DNA of 64,000 nt from Cytidiella melzeri. Lineage: Eukaryota; Basidiomycota; Agaricomycetes; Polyporales; Irpicaceae. Below are positions 31,900 to 42,624 of the stretch, in pieces (position 1 is the first letter of the stretch; each line of letters starts with the position of its first letter). Both the position numbers and the translations under genes were made by a program. Under the pieces are notes generated by a model that was given only the letters and a program-made list of their open reading frames with translations, did no database searches and was not told where the DNA came from. The stretch covers positions 60,427 to 124,426 of the forward strand of contig JABYQR010000101.1 of NCBI GenBank assembly GCA_022592445.1, in the 5' to 3' direction.

Positions 31900-33986
31900 A
31901 TGCCTGTCCGCGTGTCGACGGACGACCCGATATCCCTGCTGCTCTCTCCTCCTCCCAACGAGTCGACCGAAGAAACCTCCATCCGTCTCGCGAAAGAGGC
32001 CGAGGCACGACGTATCAGTGACGAGATCGACAGGAACCTTCAGTTGGAACGCGACGCGCTTAAGAACCAGAATGTTCTCAAAATGCTGCTTCTGGGGCAG
32101 AGCGAGAGCGGCAAGTCCATCCATCCACCTTTCGCACCGTGCTCGTGCTAAACTGCTTACAGGAAAATCAACGACGCTAAAGAGTACGTACAAGCGGTCT
32201 TTCTTCGGTGAGGTTACGTCCACTCATTTCTCTCCGGTTATCCAGATATCCAGCGCATACAAGCACCCGAGGTCTGGGAGGCAGAACGTATCGCATGGCG
32301 CACCGTCATCCACCTCAATCTCGTACGCGCCGTCAACACCATCCTCGACGCACTCCAGTCAGAGGTCGCCTGGGCATCATCAGCCCACACAACCAACAGT
32401 CCACTACACGAATCCATGTCCCTCTCCCCCCGAGGCCTGTCGGACGAAGACGACTTTGAGTTCCAAGAACCACCACCGCCCTCCCTCCCTCCTCCTTCCC
32501 AGGCATCGACACTGCTCGCGGAACGGTACACATCTCTACGGCTGCAGTTCGCGCCCCTCCGGCGTGTCGAAGAAGACCTGAAGATGGCGCTCGGTGCTGC
32601 GGCGGACGAAACCAACGACGTCGCCTCGTCGCACGGCCACGACATGGTCGCCACCCCCTTCGACGCTACTTCGGTCCTGTCTTCGAGTGACAGCCACGGC
32701 AGAAGAGCGAGGGAGAGGGAGTTTTGCGTGCGTTCACACGAGGCATGGAAAAATACGGTCATCGAGCCACGGTCATGCAGTCCGCAACGCGGCTCCTCGA
32801 CCTCGGACAGTGTGGTGGTGCTTGCAAGGTTCCGGGCGGACATCAAGGCGTTGTGGCGGGATGATGCGGTCAGGGAGGTGTTGCGTCGGCAGAGAGTTGC
32901 ATTGGAGGACTCGGCTGAATAGTACGTTTGCCAGCGTATAAAGCCTTGCTGTGGAGACTGTTTGACCGCGTTCTACGCAGCTATCTCAAGCATGTCGACC
33001 GTATTGCGACTCGCGACTACGAGCCGACGGATGACGACGTAGTCCGAGCCCGTCTGCGTACGTTAGGTGTACAGGAATACCGCATCCCCTTCATCCGCGC
33101 TGGTGCGTCGTTTTCTTTTCTACGATCCGGAGGTCTTCATGACAGCAGAGCAACATGATTCACCAGTCAGTCGAAGTCTTCATGGAAGAGAATGGCGAAT
33201 ATATGATGTCGGCGGTTCACGGACCATGGTGCGTCATTCATTTTTAGAAGCACTGTTCGAATGGGTATTGATCTACCTGAACCCTCAGCGCGCTGCGTGG
33301 TTGCCGTACTTCGAGGACGTGCAAGCAATCCTGTTCTTAGCACCTATATCGTGCTTCGACGAACGTCTATCGGAAGACCGGTCGGTTAACCGCGTTAAAG
33401 ACTCATTTGTCTTGTGGAAGTCGATCGTCGCGTCAAAGATGCTAGCAAAGTGTGTCATAATCCGTAAGACCTTTCAGCTGTTGCTTTAAACGAGAGACTG
33501 ACCTGTTTTCTGTTGCAGTGTTCCTGAATAAGTGCGACCTCCTAGACAAGAAGCTGAAAAGCGGTGTCTGCGTGAACAGGTTTATTCCGCGGTACGGGGA
33601 CAGAGAGAACTCGATGCCTGTATTCGGCCGATGTGTGTCTTCATCCTTCTTTTCTCGAGTTACCTCTCACATATCATTGTTGTAGATCTTCGTGAGAAGT
33701 TCAAAGATTACATGAACGAGTACTCTCCCATACGGAGACCATTCTACGGCTATCTTACCTCTGTCGTCGTACGTCTTGCTCTCCTCCCCCGCTGTTCTCT
33801 CTTGCGCTTAACAACTGTCTGCGTTGAACAGGACACGAAAGCTACCTCCGCAACTCTCACATCTAGTACGTCGTTTGGCCACGACACTTCTTTCCACACC
33901 TTGCTAACGTTTTCCCCACCCTCCTTCTCGAAATAGTCCAAGACGGAATATTACACTCTCATCTGGAGAAAGGCATGATGCTCTAG
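31900..33986 (+). CDS. Heterotrimeric G-protein alpha subunit, divergent (basidiomycete-expanded type)
   Basis: GTP-binding signalling protein, about 522 residues in ten exons: 31900-32110, 32163-32183, 32246-32921, 32981-33102, 33146-33228, 33289-33463, 33519-33632, 33686-33768, 33832-33865 and 33937-33986. The P-loop LLLGQSESGKSTTLK near 64-78 is split by a GC-AG intron (32111-32162). Switch I region: DDDVVRARLRTLGV. Switch II: WRIYDVGGSR followed by TMRAAWLPYF. Guanine specificity: NKCDLL; the usual TCAT is replaced by TKATSA. Oddities: no Gly2 (starts MPVRV), so no N-myristoylation; about 115 extra residues in the helical domain (Pro/Ser-rich, then EREFCVRSHEAW); and the C-terminus GMML lacks the toxin-target Cys. 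Canonical G-alphas have about 355 residues. Receptor coupling is uncertain. Confidence 0.9.
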
Positions 33987-34769
33987 TCTCTTCTCTGTCT
34001 CTTTGTTTATTCTATCAACAACACGCACTACCTCATAGTAATCACCCACCCAACAATCTCCTTAATCTCTCTCTTTCTCGTCATCTGCGGAACCCTCCAT
34101 TCGACATTCGTACTACTGCTATCTATTGACTATTTAGACCAAGAGGACTCTATTTCTTTCTTTGAATGCAATAAACAGCCATAAAGGCTGGGGTTTCTGT
34201 ATCTCTGCATTGCGCGGGCCGTGTTACCACCCCTTTATTTTCTCTCATTCTTTGTTATATGTGGGTATGACTAGTATGTTTTCTTGGCCCGTGTAGGAAC
34301 TTTATATCTGTGTACATAGTGCTCCAAGTACTGTTATGTGTAAATTCGGATCGCATTGTCGGATTTTTCCCATTCCTTTCTTCTCACAAGGCAGTGTACC
34401 CTCTGTATTGTGGATCGCGTCGACGTGTCGCAGGGAACAAATACGTTGACTTGGGCCGTTCAGCTCTGTAAATGTGTGCGGCCGAAGAAATCAAATTGGC
34501 TTTCACACTTGAACCAGCTATGATGAGATCTTGTCGAACACCTGGATTTCTGACCTTTACATTTATTGCTCTGAAAAGGTGAACGAGATAGTGTCAACTT
34601 GAGGGGAAGCAATAGGCTACATCCAGAGATGCGTAGACTGTACTTGGCATGACAAAGTAGCTGCTCATAACAATTATGTACCGTTGCCACATACAAACCT
34701 ACTAGTCGGGAGAGAGCCTGCAGACAAGCATTTCGTGAGTGGTCGCCGGCCAGCAGAGTTGTTACTCGT
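33987..34769. other. Intergenic, convergent 3' ends
   Basis: G-alpha 3' region with an AATAAA-like GCAATAAACAGCC at 34168-34180. No gene is recognised; a minus-strand frame at 34460-34846 partly overlaps the PEBP gene end and is not supported. Confidence 0.5.
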
Positions 34770-35667
34770 TCACGTCGCTCTGATAAAAGCGCAAGTAAGA
34801 AACCACACCACAGAGAGAACACAGTAGAAGGGAACCGGACTGACACTGGGGATCTGGCGCGACAAGCATAAAGGTTCCCGCGATGGGATCACCAAGTCCG
34901 GTTTCCAGAGCGAACGCACTAATGTTGAAGTTCGAGATGGAAGTGTTCGCAGTTACAACAGTCTGCTCGTCAAAGCCTGACGGCTGGCGAAACAACAGGA
35001 AGACGTAGCTTGGAAAAAAAACATTCTCCATGAGCAACAACGAATCACAAGGCTCCAAACACTGTTGTTCTGACATACCGGTGCGCGTCTGAGCCAGCAG
35101 GCGGCGTCGGCTGAAGCCATTGAGAAAGCGGAGCGGTCAGGTTGACGAGCCGCCTGTCCTCGAACGGGAACCCTGGAGTAAGCACAAAATCCCCACTCAA
35201 GAAATGCCTGATCTGAGCGGAGGTCGGCGACTGGGGGGTAGGAGCGTCTGGGTCGACTGTTGCGACGACAAAGCGTTGGCCGAGTTCGAGCCCCGCATCG
35301 CCGGTGACAGCGAATTGAGGAGGTCCGACGGTTTCTGTGATGAACAGAATGAGGTTTGGTTGAGAAGATCATCGAAGAGAAACCATGTACGGTTTCGTGG
35401 TAGCTGGACCCCAGCGGTCACTGGAACAGCAGGACCGGTCGCCTGTGGAAGAGTAACCTCCAGCAAGACGCTTGGGTTGAACGCAACGTGAATATCTTGT
35501 GGGAGCTGTTGACGCAGGTGAGCTAGAGCGTGCGGTGTGGGATCTGCTGAAAAGCGCACATGAGCCTTCTCAAAAGATGCTTTAACCTGGGCGATGCTCC
35601 TGTCTTGAGCAACTGCAAGAGATGCAAAGAAGGTAAGGAGGCAGGTCAACAGTTTGCTGTAGCCCAT
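34770..35667 (-). CDS. Secreted PEBP-like protein (phosphatidylethanolamine-binding family)
   Basis: Predicted extracellular protein of about 234 residues. Exons are 35391-35667, 35079-35334, 34847-35008 and a tiny last exon 34770-34779. The signal peptide MGYSKLLTCLLTFFASLAVAQ is clear. PEBP hallmarks: ATVDPDAPTPQSPTSAQIRHFLSG, the ligand-pocket DPDAP, and DAHRYVFLLFRQP, with the His-Arg pair split by intron 2. Three N-glycosylation sequons (NLT, NTS, NIS) fit secretion. Intron 1 (35335-35390) joins LPRN to TVGPPQF across frames. If the last intron is not used, the frame runs on to 34762 with a different tail. Related fungal proteins are secreted or GPI-anchored; their ligand is not established. 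Confidence 0.85.
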
Positions 35668-37177
35668 AATGACGGAAGGGGAGAATTGATGGGAGAGAGC
35701 GTCACTAGAGCAGATTATATCATTGCAATGCTAGCACATGAGAGGGTAGCCACTGATGAGACTCACTAGCCCATTACCGGCGACTTGTCAGCATGGAGGA
35801 AGAGAATATGGGAAAAAATGGCGCACAGCGATCAGCCCATGGTTTTACGAAGGTAGCCATGTCTGGGAGACCGAAGTAACAAAGGGGCATAAACTAGTCT
35901 TTGACCTATGGATGACGTCCTAGTGTTCACAAGGGAACAGGTAGATTGAATACAAATCATGGGATGACAACATGCCAACTCCCGCTGTAAGCAACGAAGC
36001 CACAGTCTCTGTCAGCAAGACGTTTGGGTGAGGCTGCGGCTGATTGAGGGAAGTAGTGAAAGAAGCGTACCGGTCCTGGGAGCAGCACGCTTTCGTGCGA
36101 ACGTTCGCATGCAGACAATAGGACACGCATGCACGCCTATACCGGTATTAAATATTGAGCAATGGCAGCTATTGCAGCGTGAAACGGTTCCCGACATGGA
36201 AAACGTTCTACACGCGAGATTCGTAGTCCTGGCGTATTGTTGTGAGGTGGTGGTTCAGGTCCAACTTGTTCCAGCTGCCCACTGGCACTGGCATCTGCAC
36301 CACGATTGCACGAATTATCGTAGTGATCGACTCGTTCTACCCCAATGCTGGTTTACACGTTTATTGAGGTCGACAACTACCCGTGCGTTCAGTACTATCT
36401 CTTAGAGCTAGACATACCTTACACCAGGGCGTGACAAACGCCACAACGCTTGTTTGCTAAGAACTTGACTCGGATTGTATGGGTCTGTAAGCACGACTGT
36501 CGCATATAGAGCACAAGAGCGTGGCTTACATTTTCTTCCATCGCTGCCTTGAGCCCTTTGCATCGATCACCTTCACTACTAACGAGTCCTTGGGGAATAT
36601 ACCCGCCGAGACCAAGGCCGGTGCCAACGCAAAGGACACCGTTAGGGGAACCTCACCATTGTCAATGTTTTGCACAACGTAGGGCATGCTGGTCCTCAGA
36701 TGAGATGACAAAGAAAGCCCGAGTGCTCAGAGTCAGAGTAGCAAGAGTGCGCCGGGATGTGTTTCAGGACGGAGAGAGAGACTTGTGGATCTCGCAGAAG
36801 GTAGAACATGCTGACGGCAACGCCCCATTTGTTGAATGTCTGTGAGTCTCGAGAGGGTAGGCCGATGGTGTTTCCTAAGGTGTTGTGCGGGAGTGCAGGT
36901 GGGACAGAGACAATCTCTAGTGCCTTCAACGGTTGGGTAGGATTCTTGGCTTGTTGGTGGGCCTTGCGCCTGTTCTGTGGTTGTTCTCTCGTATGCGTTA
37001 TGGTGAGTGTATACCATGACAAAACAGGGACCAGAGTCACAAAGAATCTTGCGATTGAAAAAAGGCAACCTGGCGTGCACAAGTGTGCAAGAGCATGCCG
37101 TTTTGAACCTGACCAATTCAGATGCCAACAAAGGGCTACAACAGTCTACTTTAGTGCTACATAGTCCTATATTGAGT
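35668..37177. other. Intergenic region with unassigned short frames
   Basis: No gene I can defend. The minus-strand stretch 36526-36711 (PYVVQNIDNGEVPLTVSFALAPALVSAGIFPKD) has protein-like composition and could be an exon or relic, but I recognise neither family nor neighbours for it. Confidence 0.4.
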
Positions 37178-37569
37178 TCAACCATCATAAAAGTTGAGCT
37201 CATCCCATATTGCCCGTTCTTCCTCTGACAGTTTCACGCCATCACCAGGCCCCTTGTACTTGTTTTCTTCAGTCCATAGGCCCTGAACCTTTCGCAACAC
37301 AGCTTCGTATTTTTCGGTCTCCGCAAGACGCGTCAAGACATCTATCGTTGCAGCTGGCAGAAATCCTAACACATGAGCGCCTTTGTCGTCCAGGCTGGAA
37401 AATTTGACGGTTGAAGGTTTCCACGAGTCCGAGTCCAGGGATCGACTCATCTGCATGCCCCTCGCCGAAACTACTGTGCTCCGTCTCTCCCAGTTTGTGT
37501 TGTGGTTGCAGGAGGAATTTGGATCTGAGCAGGATCCTCTACTGCCGTATGGAGTGGCAGACACAGTCA

Positions 37570-37729
37570 GGCGTGGTCAATTCTTAGGTGGTTCGTCAGG
37601 TCGCTGGTTCGTCGAGTTCGTCGCCACCTTTGGTGGCGTTTCCAGGGGCATGCCGGGCATGCCGAGAATCAGTAGAGATCTCGGACGTGCGCCTTCTCCG
37701 CTGGCCATCCCGCCGCTATGCCAAAAGTG
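37570..37729 (+). repeat. Left terminal inverted repeat of the Harbinger element
   Basis: About 160 bp starting GGCGTGGTCAATTCTTAGG, matched in inverted orientation at 42399-42558 with about five mismatches. Preceded by target duplication TCA (37567-37569). Confidence 0.88.
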
Positions 37730-38354
37730 GACTGTCTGTCGGGACTCTCAGGAGTATAGACAAAGTTGACTATTGTACTGTAGCACCATGCATACGATCC
37801 AGGAATGTTGTTCACTCTGTGCTCCTCTCTGCTGTAGATGCCCATGATTTCCCACAGGGGCTTTTTGTTGTTCCATAACACAGCTTCCCATATACTGTCA
37901 TGTTCAAATTACAGCTAATGCCATGACCCTAGACCTAAGGCCCAAAAAATGCAGTTGGGTAGCAGCAGGGCTGAGAAATCTAAGTGTTTCTTCCATACAT
38001 ATTTTGTAGGTTAGAACCAGTATCAGCCCACTTAGGATGAATGCAGCCACTAATGTAATTTCTTGAACTCTAAACTTAAGAGCCAACCGAGTATTTTTAG
38101 GTCTAAAGTAGGTGTAATAGACTTTTGCGGCCCTACTCATGAACTTTACCCCTATTGAAAGCTTTTCTTGTCTCTCATGACCCCTTTGTTTATAGTCACA
38201 TCTTTTGTTTTACCACATGGACACTGCCTTGTTGCCATATAGCCCTTTCACCCCTGTTTCCAACTCCTCTGGTCCTTACAGTTAACATCCCTGTTCAAGT
38301 GAACACATCCTCTCAAGTTGTCATTACTAGCAGTCTTCAACTTCCCTTGCTGCT

Positions 38355-39907
38355 ATGAGTTCTCATACTATCTCTCGAACTCAACTTCAAGCTCTTCTCT
38401 GTGCCCACAGTGCCAACCTTCAGTTTCTTGCAAGCTCACTCGAGGATGACATTGATGTTGAGGCACTTATAGACAGCCTTGTGCCAGATGATACACTTGA
38501 TGACATTCCAGATGAAGTGACAACTTTCTTGCGCCGCCTAGGAATAGACATCCTTGCAATTGCCCACCTGCAGAATGCCAGAGGCCCTCGAGGACCATAC
38601 GACCAGCTTGAAAAATGTCATGATTTCTTCAACAAAGCTCTGTCCTGGCCTGACAGAGATTTCCGTCATGAATTTCGGTAAAACATACATTTGAAAATCC
38701 ATTATCAAAGATTCTCATATATAACAACCTAGTGTTAGCCGCACAACCTTTGATTTTCTTGTTGGACGTCTAGAGGAGAATAATCTCTTCCAATCATCTG
38801 GAAGAAAGCCGCAGCATCCTGTCCGTTACCAGCTAGGCTGCTTCCTCATGCGGTATGGCCAGCTTGGTTCCAATGCACAGTCTGTAGCACACCGTATGGG
38901 CCTTGGCAAAGGTACTGTTCATGTATTCTGCCGGTATGTGACTCAGCTATTAGGAGCTTAAAGTTATTCACCAGTAGCTATTCTATTCAGGCGGGTAACC
39001 CGAGCACTTCGAGAGTTAGGTTCAGAGACACTAGTATGGGGAGATAATGCACGACATGCAGAGTCAAAGGAGCATTTTGGTGAAAATGGGTTTGATCAAT
39101 GCATTGGTGTTGTTGATGGAAGCCTAATACGGCTAAGCAGTATGCCACACCAACAAGGAGTGTCATATTTATCTCGCAAGAAATTTCCTGCGGTATGATT
39201 TTTGATTTGTATTCTGAACATCTATCCTAATGTGTTGCAAGGTTAATATTCAGGCTATTGTAGACCACCAGAAAAGGTTCATGGCTTTTGAGGGTGGTTG
39301 GCCAGGATCAGTACCAGATGTCACAATCTGGAAGAGATCATATGTTTGGATGCAGCGACATCTCTTATTCCAACCTGGTGAATACCTGCTGGCAGACAAA
39401 GGTTAGTATCAGTCTCTCCTGAGCTGGCTGCTGTATGCATATTAAAGGTCCAAAATAGGCTATCCATCTAGCCCGTTTGTGTTGCGACCATTTAATGAGC
39501 CTGAAATTCAGCAAGCAGGTGGAAATGAGAAAGTTCGTAGACGACAATTCAACAAGAACCTATCCAACAAACGCATATATGTGGAACATGCATTTGGTAT
39601 GCTCAAGGGCCGATTTCCAGCACTAAAGCTGCTGTCAACACCACAAAACATTGACGATGTTTACCGAGTTATCGAAGCATTGATGATCATTCACAATATA
39701 TGCATTGACATTGGAGATCATCCAGAAGTCATTGAAGACTACTCTCCTGATGACTTACCAGAAGAAGGTCAGGTGTTGCCAGCTTATGGGGGAAACTTGG
39801 TGGGAGATGAAGAGCCTAATATTTCTGATGGAGAGAACAGTACCAGATTACGTCTTGAAGGCCTTGCGTTTCGTAATGAGATGCTAGATAGATTATTTCC
39901 TGCATAG
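38355..39907 (+). CDS. Harbinger transposase (HARBI1-like, DDE_Tnp_4)
   Basis: Transposase of about 440 residues in five exons: 38355-38677, 38733-38933, 38991-39192, 39254-39401 and 39459-39907, all GT-AG. After an acidic N-terminal part, a helix-turn-helix-like segment (FLMRYGQLGSNAQSVAHRMGLGKGTVHVFCRRVTRAL) resembles that of HARBI1 proteins. Catalytic residues: Asp in CIGVVDGSLIRL, Asp in PGSVPDVTIWKRS, Glu in RIYVEHAFGMLKGRF. No stops or frameshifts, so it may be active. In Harbinger systems it needs the partner Myb-like protein for nuclear import and DNA binding. Confidence 0.9.
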
Positions 39908-40127
39908 ATTAAAATATATGTGATAAGATTCCTAACAACGGAGAAACAAGTAATGACTGTGGAAATAGATTACTTATATATGTGATTAGAATCCTGACAT
40001 TAGAGTAACAAGTAACGACTGTGGAAATGGTTTGCAAAGGTGCTCAAATGAAAGTGATGTGTAAGGGCAAAATGAATGAAAACCAATTTGGGTATAATTA
40101 TCACCAACTAGAGAGAAAGCCTCAAAT

Positions 40128-41993
40128 TCACATGTTGAAGAACTCTTGGATAGCTTTGCGTGCTTGGGCTTTGATAACTTCATCAGTATTTGGATCACTG
40201 AGAAATTCTCGCGCCTGCGCAACCTTCCGCTCTGCCATGGCAAAGTTGTCCTTCTTGATGTCATGCTCAATTTTGCGTCTTCCAAGCTCGAGCTTTCGAT
40301 CCTCATTGGCAGTGTGGTGAGTCATTGCTGCAGCACTTGTCTCGAAGAAGGTGTCCATTGATGATGTGGCTTTGGTCTTTGGTGTGCGAGGCACATGAGC
40401 TGGTATCGGCACACCGGGCTGGCGGTGAAGTGGCGCTGACATCTTCAACCCCTGAGCAGAGTTGCAAAGAGTCAAAGCTGGCTTTGAGACAATCTCCACG
40501 TCAGAGTCTTAGGTATTATTAGTATGGCTGTTATTTCTCTCCAAGTGCTCCTACTCACTGTCATTGTCTCCGTCACTGCCAGGACTCCCGAGACTAAGGT
40601 CTTCGCGATCACTCAGAGCACCCGAGCGAAAAGCATGCCTGCGGACCAAGCCGCCATGGCTTCCAGGTCTAAACAAGCCTCAGCTCAGCATAAGTCAACT
40701 GTGGAACAAAATACGCACCTATTGTTGAACAACTCATACCACCCATTGTTCTTCCACTCGAGATACCTCTTTCCCGTCAGTGTACCGACCTCTTTTCCAG
40801 CCTTGGCTGCAGACTTCAGCCGGGCATCAACTGCACCCTCATTACCATAGTCAACAGTATCAGCATCTCCGCCACCACCCGTGAACGACTCCAGCTGTAT
40901 GATCTGCGAAAACTCCGCCCTCATGCGCACATACTTACTCTTCAACGATTGGTCATTGCGGACACCTTTCCACAGTGACGCTGCAAGCTATACACCAATG
41001 TTACCTCATATGACATTGAGCAAGAGAACAGATACCTCACCTTCTTAAAGTGATAATTGCTTGGCTGCTGATCAGCTTTGAGAGTTGCGCCCACGACACC
41101 GTCAGGGTCAAGTAACTCGTGTAGCAACTTGCTGATTTCGTCCTCTGGCCAACTGCAAGCAACACGGTCATGGTTCTCATCAACCTCCTTCTTGGCATCA
41201 GCTTTGGTCAGGCCTGATGCTGGTTTAGTCAGTTTTCGGGACGTTGCGAGCGAACCCTTCTTCTGAACCGGCGTGGGCACGGGCTGCGGCGGAGTGGAGT
41301 GCGGATGAGTGTCTGTTCCATGAGCAGGGCCAGCACGGCGAGCTCGTTTTGTCTGGCGGTGGTCGGAGGGATGCAGCTCGAGTGAACCTGCGCGAGCCCT
41401 GCGGGAGGTGTGGTTCTGAGCGTTGTGCGAGTGGCATAGCTCAGGCAGCAGCGAAGTGAATGCGGCCGGCACAGGCAGATTAGAGAGTGAGTTTTCATCA
41501 ACTTGCAGCAGATTATCGTCAGCGAACTGCACGGGAGACAGATCGTCTTCGTCTCCGAGGTCAGCCCGAGCGTTCGCGTCGACGTGAGTGTTGAGGGCAA
41601 GGCCGGTGTTGTAGGCAACGCGAGGAGCAACAGCTGGAGGAGAGTCCACCTTAGCACCAAGTTGCGCGGCCTCACGGCGCTGGATGGCCATGTACGAGCC
41701 GCCCCGCTGGTGCTGAATAGCATGTAAGCAAACAACTCAAGGCTCGGCCGCATATGATTTGTGATACGTACCGCGTCGTTGCGTAGAGCAAGGTACTGAC
41801 GTTCCGAGTGGCCTTCACGAGCTCCAAGAGGCTCCGCAGTGACCCCCTCCTTGGCCGATCCGACAGTGCCAACCATGGCTCTGCGCGCGGTGTCGTGTTC
41901 TCGTTGTGCGCGGTGTGTATCGGGCGAAGGGAAAACAGTACGGTTATCCTGATAATTGGGTAAGTCTGCTGCTTGACTCATCTGCATGAGCAC
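40128..41993 (-). CDS. Harbinger second protein (Myb/SANT-like)
   Basis: Minus-strand gene, convergent with the transposase, start near 41993 (MLMQMSQAADLPNYQDNR) though a later Met is possible. Exon 1 ends at a GTACGT after LALRNDA, and exon 2 resumes HQRGGSYMAIQRREAA. Exon 2 carries a basic, Ser/Pro-rich region and the start of a Myb/SANT-like domain (RVACSWPEDEISKLLHELL). That domain continues in the next exon (LAASLWKGVRNDQSLKSKYVRMRAEF) and ends GKRYLEWKNNGWYELF. Further small exons lead to a charged coiled-coil tail (ANEDRKLELGRRKIEHDIKKDNFAMAERKVAQA) and the stop at 40128. By family it binds the transposon ends together with the transposase. The exact borders of the later exons are approximate. 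Confidence 0.78.
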
Positions 41994-42398
41994 TTTACCT
42001 CAGATGCATTCAAACCTGTGCCCACTGAGTTATCCTGAAGGTATTCCAACAGCCCTCCTGCAGGTATATTCGGGATTCTGCTCCCAAGGCCGGGAATAAA
42101 TCAGCAAAAAAGTAGAAACTGACAAGTGGCAAAGACTTACCCCACTGCACCCCAGCCATAGCTGGACATCCCAGTCCAACTCTCTTAAGTAAGTCGTAGA
42201 GAATAGTGTGAATAGATAGAACGAAAAAACCGTGCAAGTCGCGTCTGCATCGGCTCTCGTGGGAAATCCTAGGCGTCTAGAGCGGGAGGTGCGCGCAAGT
42301 GTGCATAATCCGACTACAATGTATTTGATAGATTTAAGTACAGTACACTACTTAATATTTGTGCTGTAGTATACTGATGACACTCCCGACAGCCAAAA

Positions 42399-42558
42399 CA
42401 CTTTTGGCATAACGGCGGGATGGCCAGCGGAGAGGGCGCACGTCCGAGATCTCTGCTGATTCTCGGCATGCCCGGCATGCCCCAGGAAACGCCACCAATG
42501 GTGGCGACGAACTCGACGAACCAGCGACCTGACGAACCACCTAAGAATTGACCACGCC
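42399..42558 (-). repeat. Right terminal inverted repeat of the Harbinger element
   Basis: Inverted partner of 37570-37729. It is followed by two extra bases (TG) and the target duplication TCA (42561-42563). Confidence 0.88.
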
Positions 42559-42624
42559 TGTCACTGCATGGAATGTGCCAGTGATGACGGCAACAAGCAA
42601 AACAAGAGAGGAGAACTGCATCAT

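Larger units (their letters stand above)
37570..42560. mobile_element. PIF/Harbinger DNA transposon, apparently intact, two genes
   Basis: About 4.99 kb, with 160-bp terminal inverted repeats and a 3-bp target duplication (TCA at 37567-37569 and 42561-42563), the duplication size of this superfamily. The duplicated trinucleotide is TCA rather than the usual TTA/TAA. It encodes a DDE transposase on the plus strand (38355-39907) and a Myb/SANT-like second protein on the minus strand (41993-40128), convergently arranged. The right end carries two extra bases (TG) outside the repeat. Base composition is more AT-rich than that of neighbouring host genes. Confidence 0.88.
37178..42624 (-). pseudogene. 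Small secreted-protein gene split by a Harbinger transposon
   Basis: The 5' part (42624-42561) reads MMQFSSLVLLVAVITGTFHAVT, a clean signal peptide. The 3' part (37566-37178) reads VSATPYGSRGSCSDPNSSC ... ERAIWDELNFYDG and ends at a stop. Removing the transposon (37570-42560) and one copy of the TCA target duplication joins them in frame (codons GTG-ACT-GTG-TCT at the junction). The predicted protein has about 150 residues, with two Cys just after the signal peptide; an intron within the 3' part cannot be excluded. I do not recognise the family. The product was probably secreted; the gene is now disrupted, with its signal peptide 5 kb from the mature part. Confidence 0.75.

Noticed and set aside
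37585..37600. Harbinger end at GGTGGTTCGTC with TTA as target duplication
   Set aside because: The inverted repeat clearly continues outward to GGCGTGG, and only the TCA boundary restores the secreted-protein reading frame.
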